Shown piece by piece: positions 23,345 through 26,377 of a DNA stretch of 26,377 bases (within the stretch, counting starts at the first letter, position 1; each line of letters opens with the position of its first letter). A program made the position numbers and the translations under genes. The stretch is from CAZUMW01 sp964621615 (lineage in GTDB: Bacteria > Desulfobacterota > WTBG01 > CAIYCZ01 > CAIRTM01). The stretch lies in contig CAZUMW010000057.1 in the NCBI GenBank assembly GCA_964621615.1, positions 1-26,377 on the forward strand, given 5' to 3'. The notes beneath the pieces are model-generated. The model was not told the origin of the DNA. It made no database searches and saw nothing but the letters and a program-made list of their open reading frames with translations.

Positions 23345-23728
23345 ATGCTGCTCCGTTTATAGTAATATATGATCACCAGGGATTGCTTCACTAATACGTG
23401 AATACTCTAAATCGATCATTTCATCCCGCTGTTTTCTTTTTATTCCTGCTGCTTTATTATAACCGTTATTCCGGGCGAACAAAGTGAGACCCGGAATCCA
23501 TTTCCCTCAGGAGATTCCATGGATCCCGCATCAAATGCGGAATGACAAAAATGCCTGTTTGGATCGGGTTTGTCCAGATTAGGATGTTACCATAACAAAG
23601 GCGGAAATCAAGATGATTTGATCGGATGCATTTCCCAAAACCGCCCACAGAATTCCGGTAAAGTCATTGCCCGGCCTCAGAACAATCCGGTTATTCTGAA
23701 GGTGCACGTTATTAAAAAATTGCCCTGG
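23345..23728. other. Gene-free gap between integrase and aminotransferase genes
   Basis: 384 bp without a convincing reading frame. It contains the composite repeat at 23467-23552. The rest, including the A/T-rich part next to the aminotransferase start, shows no strong promoter or RNA structure that I can support. Confidence 0.6.
23467..23552. repeat. Composite dispersed repeat with two hairpins
   Basis: The first hairpin is TTCCGGG (23469-23475) with CCCGGAA (23490-23496). The second is CCGCAT (23526-23531) with ATGCGG (23535-23540). The ends read ATTCCGG and GGAATGACA, a pattern typical of short intergenic repeat units in many environmental genomes. It lies at the left border of the integron segment, 177 bp from the integrase stop. 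Confidence 0.65.
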
Positions 23729-25018
23729 TCAGTCACCGTCCCGGCCCTGCAGCAGGTCAAGGGGGCTTGCCGGCACATTCTGCAGGTTCCGGATCACATG
23801 AGTGTAGACCATGGTGGTTTCAAGATGCTTGTGTCCCAGCAGGTCCTGCACTTCGCGGATGTTCACTCCGTTCATCAGAAGGTGGGTGGCAAAGCTGTGG
23901 CGCAGGGTATGAACGCTTGCGTGCTTTTCAATCCCGGCATTGCGAAGCGCCTTTTTTACGGCATTCTGCACCACTTTTTCGCTGAGATGATGGCGCCTGA
24001 CCGCACCGCTTCGCGGATCGACCGACAGCCGTGCCGCCGGGAACACATACTGCCACTTCCACTCCCTGCCGGCACCGGGATACTTCCGGTCAAGGGCATC
24101 GGGCAGATAGACCTCCCCGAACCCTGACGCACAGTCCTGCTCATGGATCTGTTTCACCTGCTCAAGGTGCCGCCGAAGCACCGGCTGCACTGCCTCGGGC
24201 AGCAATGTAGTGCGGTCTTTGTCTCCTTTGCCTGCCCGGACATAAAGGGTATTGGCCTCAAAATCGATATCCTGTACCCGAAGCCGCATCAGCTCCATCA
24301 GCCGCACCCCCGAGCCGTAGAGCAGCTGCGCCATCAAAAGGTGCGTACCGCTCATATGCCGGAACAGCTCCTGCACTTCTTCTACGCTCAGCACGGTGGG
24401 AAGCCGCTTTCCCCGCTTTGCACGAACCGCATCCGAAAGGCCCTGCACGTCCTGCTTAAGAACATGCCTGAACAGAAAAAGGAGGGCATTAAAGGCCTGG
24501 TTCTGCGTTGAGGCCGATACCCGCTTCTGTACCGCAAGATGGCTTAAAAAATCACGCATATCCGAGCCGGTGATATCACTGCAGCCCCGTTCATCCAGAA
24601 AATAAAAAAACCGCTTTGCCCAGTCACGATAGGTCCGCTCGGTTTTATATGAATAATGCCGCATCCGTATATGCTCGGTAAGCTCCGTCAGCAGCGAAAA
24701 CGAATCAAAGTTTTTTCTCCGCGATTCCTGAGGCGCATTCGGTGTCAGAGAGATTGCATTCCTGTTTAAAAAATGCCCCGAATACAACCGTGCCGATTCC
24801 TCGGCCTGACGTATCTGCCAGTCGGCATATTTCTGCCTCTTCTGCAGTTCGCCAACAAACCGGTCTATTTTTACATCAAGCGGCAGCTCTTCATGCTCAT
24901 TGTTAAAAACCAGAAAGCGGCTTGCCCACCAGGCATAGTAGGGAATTTTATGCTCCTGAACAATACCCCGCTGCTGGAGCCAGGACTGAAATTCCGGTAA
25001 AATATCGAACTGATTCAC
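23729..25018 (-). CDS. intI: Integron integrase (tyrosine recombinase) with N-terminal extension
   Basis: 429 residues from a GTG at 25018 with GGAGAG four bases upstream; the frame stays open to 25108 but those residues look non-coding. Catalytic residues in this numbering: Arg239 (GSGVRL), Lys264, His370 and Arg373 (HTLRHS), His396 (GHKH) and Tyr405 (VYTH). The IntI-specific insert is present at about 308-342 (ALDRKYPGAGREWKWQYVFPA), followed by RRHHL. This separates it from XerC/D and phage integrases. Canonical IntI proteins are about 320-340 residues. The extra 100 or so residues precede the SAM-like core-binding domain and are themselves helical. It excises and inserts cassettes at attI and attC. 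All catalytic residues are present, so it should be active. Confidence 0.95.
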   Translation of the reverse strand: MNQFDILPEFQSWLQQRGIVQEHKIPYYAWWASRFLVFNNEHEELPLDVKIDRFVGELQKRQKYADWQIRQAEESARLYSGHFLNRNAISLTPNAPQESRRKNFDSFSLLTELTEHIRMRHYSYKTERTYRDWAKRFFYFLDERGCSDITGSDMRDFLSHLAVQKRVSASTQNQAFNALLFLFRHVLKQDVQGLSDAVRAKRGKRLPTVLSVEEVQELFRHMSGTHLLMAQLLYGSGVRLMELMRLRVQDIDFEANTLYVRAGKGDKDRTTLLPEAVQPVLRRHLEQVKQIHEQDCASGFGEVYLPDALDRKYPGAGREWKWQYVFPAARLSVDPRSGAVRRHHLSEKVVQNAVKKALRNAGIEKHASVHTLRHSFATHLLMNGVNIREVQDLLGHKHLETTMVYTHVIRNLQNVPASPLDLLQGRDGD

Positions 25019-25184
25019 CTTTCTCTCCAATAAAACTACATTATACGAACTCCGTATATGCTCATCATATAGACCTAAAAAACTAACATAAAGATAAAAA
25101 GTTGACAATACTTCATTTATTTTATAAGTAGTACGTAATAGGCACGTGGCAAAATTCCATTTAAACCCATTCGTATATTAATTG
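25019..25184. promoter_or_regulatory. attI: intI promoter region and attI side of the junction
   Basis: Minus-strand TATAAT at 25045-25040 lies about 20 bp upstream of the integrase Shine-Dalgarno; its -35 (ATGATG, 17-nt spacer) is weak. The attI core ends with G at 25184 of GTTCGGC (25184-25190), where the first cassette is joined. The region is A+T-rich. No clear LexA box was recognised, so SOS control is not supported by eye. Confidence 0.55.
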
Positions 25185-25210
25185 TTCGGCATCAAAAATA
25201 AAATTGAGAT

Positions 25211-25582
25211 ATGAAAAAGAAAAAAAATAAATTTCCAGATAAGAAAATTTCAGAAACATTTTTAAATTTTGCATCACCAATAATAGATTCATTAGGGAAT
25301 GACCCAACCCAAGATCAAATTGAATCTGTACTGAAAATTGCATTTACCGTTTGGAATTCTGTTGTGTTAGATACAGTCAGGGGAAATTCAGAATTTGTTT
25401 CACAAATTAAAATCCTTATGAAAGATGATCCAATTTCATCAATAATGTTTGATCAAATGATAAACAGGAAACTTGACATGTTCCCTGATGATAATCGAAT
25501 GATTGGTGATTATAAACTAACAAAAAAGAATAATGAATGGCGGCTTCGGGCAGAAGCAAGAGATCCTTATTCAATTCCGTAA
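25211..25582 (+). CDS. Cassette 1 gene, hypothetical protein
   Basis: 123 residues, starting 27 bases into the cassette and ending 16 bases before its attC, the tight packing expected of an integron cassette. The N-terminus is very Lys-rich and the middle is helical (SETFLNFASPIIDSLG, QIESVLKIAFTVWNSVVL). The end is a beta-like YKLTKKNNEWRLRAEARDP. No signal peptide, membrane segment or known motif is visible. The Shine-Dalgarno is poor (GAGAT), so expression may depend on a leaderless or read-through mode. The base composition is far more A+T-rich than the host genes, in line with horizontal origin. Function unknown. Confidence 0.7.
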   Translation: MKKKKNKFPDKKISETFLNFASPIIDSLGNDPTQDQIESVLKIAFTVWNSVVLDTVRGNSEFVSQIKILMKDDPISSIMFDQMINRKLDMFPDDNRMIGDYKLTKKNNEWRLRAEARDPYSIP

Positions 25583-25598
25583 TCTATTGTAATTAAAT

Positions 25599-25729
25599 GC
25601 CGAACAAGGGCATTTCACTCGGACCGGGCGGGAGCGAGCCTTCGTTAACCGCTGTGTTTTATCAACCGCTTTCACCTTCTGGTCGGTAGTCGCGATTCGC
25701 GGCCCGGCCGATGAATGCCAGCGTTATGC
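25599..25729 (+). other. attC: attC site of cassette 1
   Basis: 131 bp from the R'' box GCCGAAC (25599-25605) to the R' box GTTATGC (25723-25729). R'' is the exact reverse complement of GTTCGGC at the left junction of the same cassette, as required when the cassette is a circle. The arms are foldable: GGCATT near the left pairs with AATGCC near the right, and CCGGGC pairs with GCCCGG. Recombination would occur between G25723 and T25724. Confidence 0.9.
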
Positions 25730-25735
25730 ATTAAT

Positions 25736-26095
25736 ATGCCAATCAAAAAAAAACGTAATAAAAAATTATTCGTTATGTACGAGCAAGGTATGTCTTCTAG
25801 AATGATTGCTGATCATTTTGGAATATCCACTACGCGGGTGAAACAAATTATCGAAGCTGAACAAAGAGAGGTCTCTATTTCTGAACAATGGCCATTCTGC
25901 ACTTTGTTGTCTAATAGAACACGTAATCGCCTCTATGAGAATTTTGGAGACGAAGTATTTGCAAATCCTAGAATTGTTTTTGAGTATGGAAGGAATAATT
26001 TGGTCCGATTGAAAAATGTGGGTAGGAATACTTTGAGAGAAATAGACAGCGCTCTTTACCATATGGGCATTATCCATGAAGGTCAAGAATGGTGA
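25736..26095 (+). CDS. Cassette 2 gene: HTH plus RNA polymerase alpha-CTD-like protein
   Basis: 119 residues from the ATG at 25736; an upstream in-frame ATG lies inside attC and is rejected. The first third is a sigma-region-4-like helix-turn-helix (MYEQGMSSRMIADHFGISTT, then RVKQII). The second half resembles the C-terminal domain of the RNA polymerase alpha subunit: LLSNRTRNRLYENFG, a spacer helix, then LVRLKNVGRNTLREIDSAL, the double helix-hairpin-helix signature (compare L.NFGRKSLNEI). Such a protein could bind DNA and contact polymerase or an activator (inference). It has no signal peptide. It ends 61 bp before the next attC. Confidence 0.78.
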   Translation: MPIKKKRNKKLFVMYEQGMSSRMIADHFGISTTRVKQIIEAEQREVSISEQWPFCTLLSNRTRNRLYENFGDEVFANPRIVFEYGRNNLVRLKNVGRNTLREIDSALYHMGIIHEGQEW

Positions 26096-26156
26096 TCGTT
26101 ACAATTTTTCAGATAGCACCTGTTGGAAATTATTCAAGTATTTGAATATATAAAAA

Positions 26157-26231
26157 GCATAACCATAGGGTCAACAGGACTTGCGTGTACGCTGGCGCTC
26201 CCTCGCAAGCCCGTTACCCAGGTCGTTAGCC
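26157..26231 (+). other. attC: attC site of cassette 2
   Basis: 75 bp from R'' GCATAAC (26157-26163) to R' GTTAGCC (26225-26231). R'' is the exact reverse complement of GTTATGC at the left junction of cassette 2 (25723-25729). The internal arms GACTTGCG and CGCAAGCC pair with one bulge. The site is much shorter than the first attC, so the two cassettes have different origins. Confidence 0.9.
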
Positions 26232-26246
26232 ATAAGGGATGGAGTA

Positions 26247-26342
26247 ATGAACCAATATGTAATCATACGCGATGAAAGCGCCGGTAATGAATCGGTTGGA
26301 GAGATGTGGAAAGAAACTAAAATTTTTGGATCTTCGACATAA
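26247..26342 (+). CDS. Cassette 3 small open frame, 31 residues
   Basis: ATG at 26247 with GGGATGGAG immediately upstream, 16 bases after the second attC ends, and a TAA at 26340-26342. The short peptide begins MNQYVIIRDES and is acidic in the middle. It sits exactly where a cassette gene should start, but 31 residues is very short. It may be a real microprotein or a longer gene cut by a mutation. The third cassette is not complete in the window; no exact R'' partner (GGCTAAC) is seen before the end. Confidence 0.45.
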   Translation: MNQYVIIRDESAGNESVGEMWKETKIFGSST

Positions 26343-26377
26343 TTTGTGGGTAAAGAAAGGCCGAAATAGCCTCCAAC

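Larger units (their letters stand above)
23729..26377. mobile_element. Integron: integrase, attI and start of cassette array (right side open)
   Basis: The integrase gene on the minus strand, a recombination junction at 25184/25185 and cassettes on the plus strand give the standard head-to-tail integron layout. Cassette 1 spans 25185-25723, cassette 2 spans 25724-26225, and cassette 3 starts at 26226 and runs off the window. The cassette genes are visibly richer in A+T than the host genes. There is no transposase, resistance gene or IS in view, so it looks like a sedentary chromosomal integron. Confidence 0.88.

Noticed and set aside
25019..25108. ATG at 25108 as the integrase start
   Set aside because: The added 30 residues overlap the predicted TATAAT and lack a Shine-Dalgarno, while GTG at 25018 has a good one.
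26343..26377. attC of cassette 3 at the window end (CTCCAAC)
   Set aside because: The required partner of GTTAGCC is GGCTAAC; CTCCAAC matches only 4 of 7, so no site is called.

Overview
This looks like a piece of a Gram-negative bacterial chromosome. Outer-membrane-type proteins, a lipoprotein and a periplasmic c-type-heme candidate all point that way. The number of low-potential redox proteins, the many short palindromic intergenic repeats and a chromosomal-type integron integrase are compatible with an anaerobic Desulfobacterota-like organism. That placement is inference; no rRNA, tRNA or phylogenetic marker is present.

All host genes lie on the minus strand, so read from right to left. 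(1) About 26.4 to 23.7 kb: the intI-proximal end of an integron. An integron integrase (25018 to 23729) faces away from a cassette array on the plus strand. The array has two complete cassettes with attC sites and the start of a third at the window edge. (2) 23.3 to 22.0 kb: a class I/II aminotransferase, probably unrelated to the rest, flanked by repeat elements. (3) 21.7 kb: a promoter-like sequence overlapped by a regular array of TCAAA/TTTGA half-sites. (4) 21.4 to 14.7 kb: an envelope module made of an RND/MMPL transporter, a DUF1302 barrel, a DUF1329 periplasmic protein, a possible 49-residue membrane peptide and a YCF48-type seven-bladed lipoprotein. (5) 14.6 to 6.5 kb: five paralogous FAD oxidoreductases of the geranylgeranyl reductase/FixC type. 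They are interrupted by an exported protein that joins a CXXCH heme motif to a PNPOx-like domain, and by a 520-bp repeat-rich gap. (6) 6.5 to 4.5 kb: a MarR regulator, a seven-helix membrane protein and a small exported protein. (7) 4.5 to 0.1 kb: a 2[4Fe-4S] ferredoxin, two PCMH-type FAD oxidases (VAO/4-cresol dehydrogenase/GlcD-like) and an NAD(P)-binding atypical SDR.

Working model (inference): items 3 to 7 form one co-directional locus for a lipophilic, probably unsaturated or phenolic/isoprenoid-like compound. The envelope module would move it across the outer membrane and periplasm. The flavoproteins, ferredoxin and SDR would oxidise or reduce it. The MarR protein would sense it, possibly through the half-site array upstream of the transporter. 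The substrate and the direction (catabolic or biosynthetic) cannot be read from the sequence.

Several starts were moved inward from the longest open frame because a Shine-Dalgarno sequence, or an overlap with a repeat or upstream gene, decided it: the SDR, the first FAD oxidase, the exported protein, MarR, the third FAD reductase, RND, the integrase and the second cassette gene.
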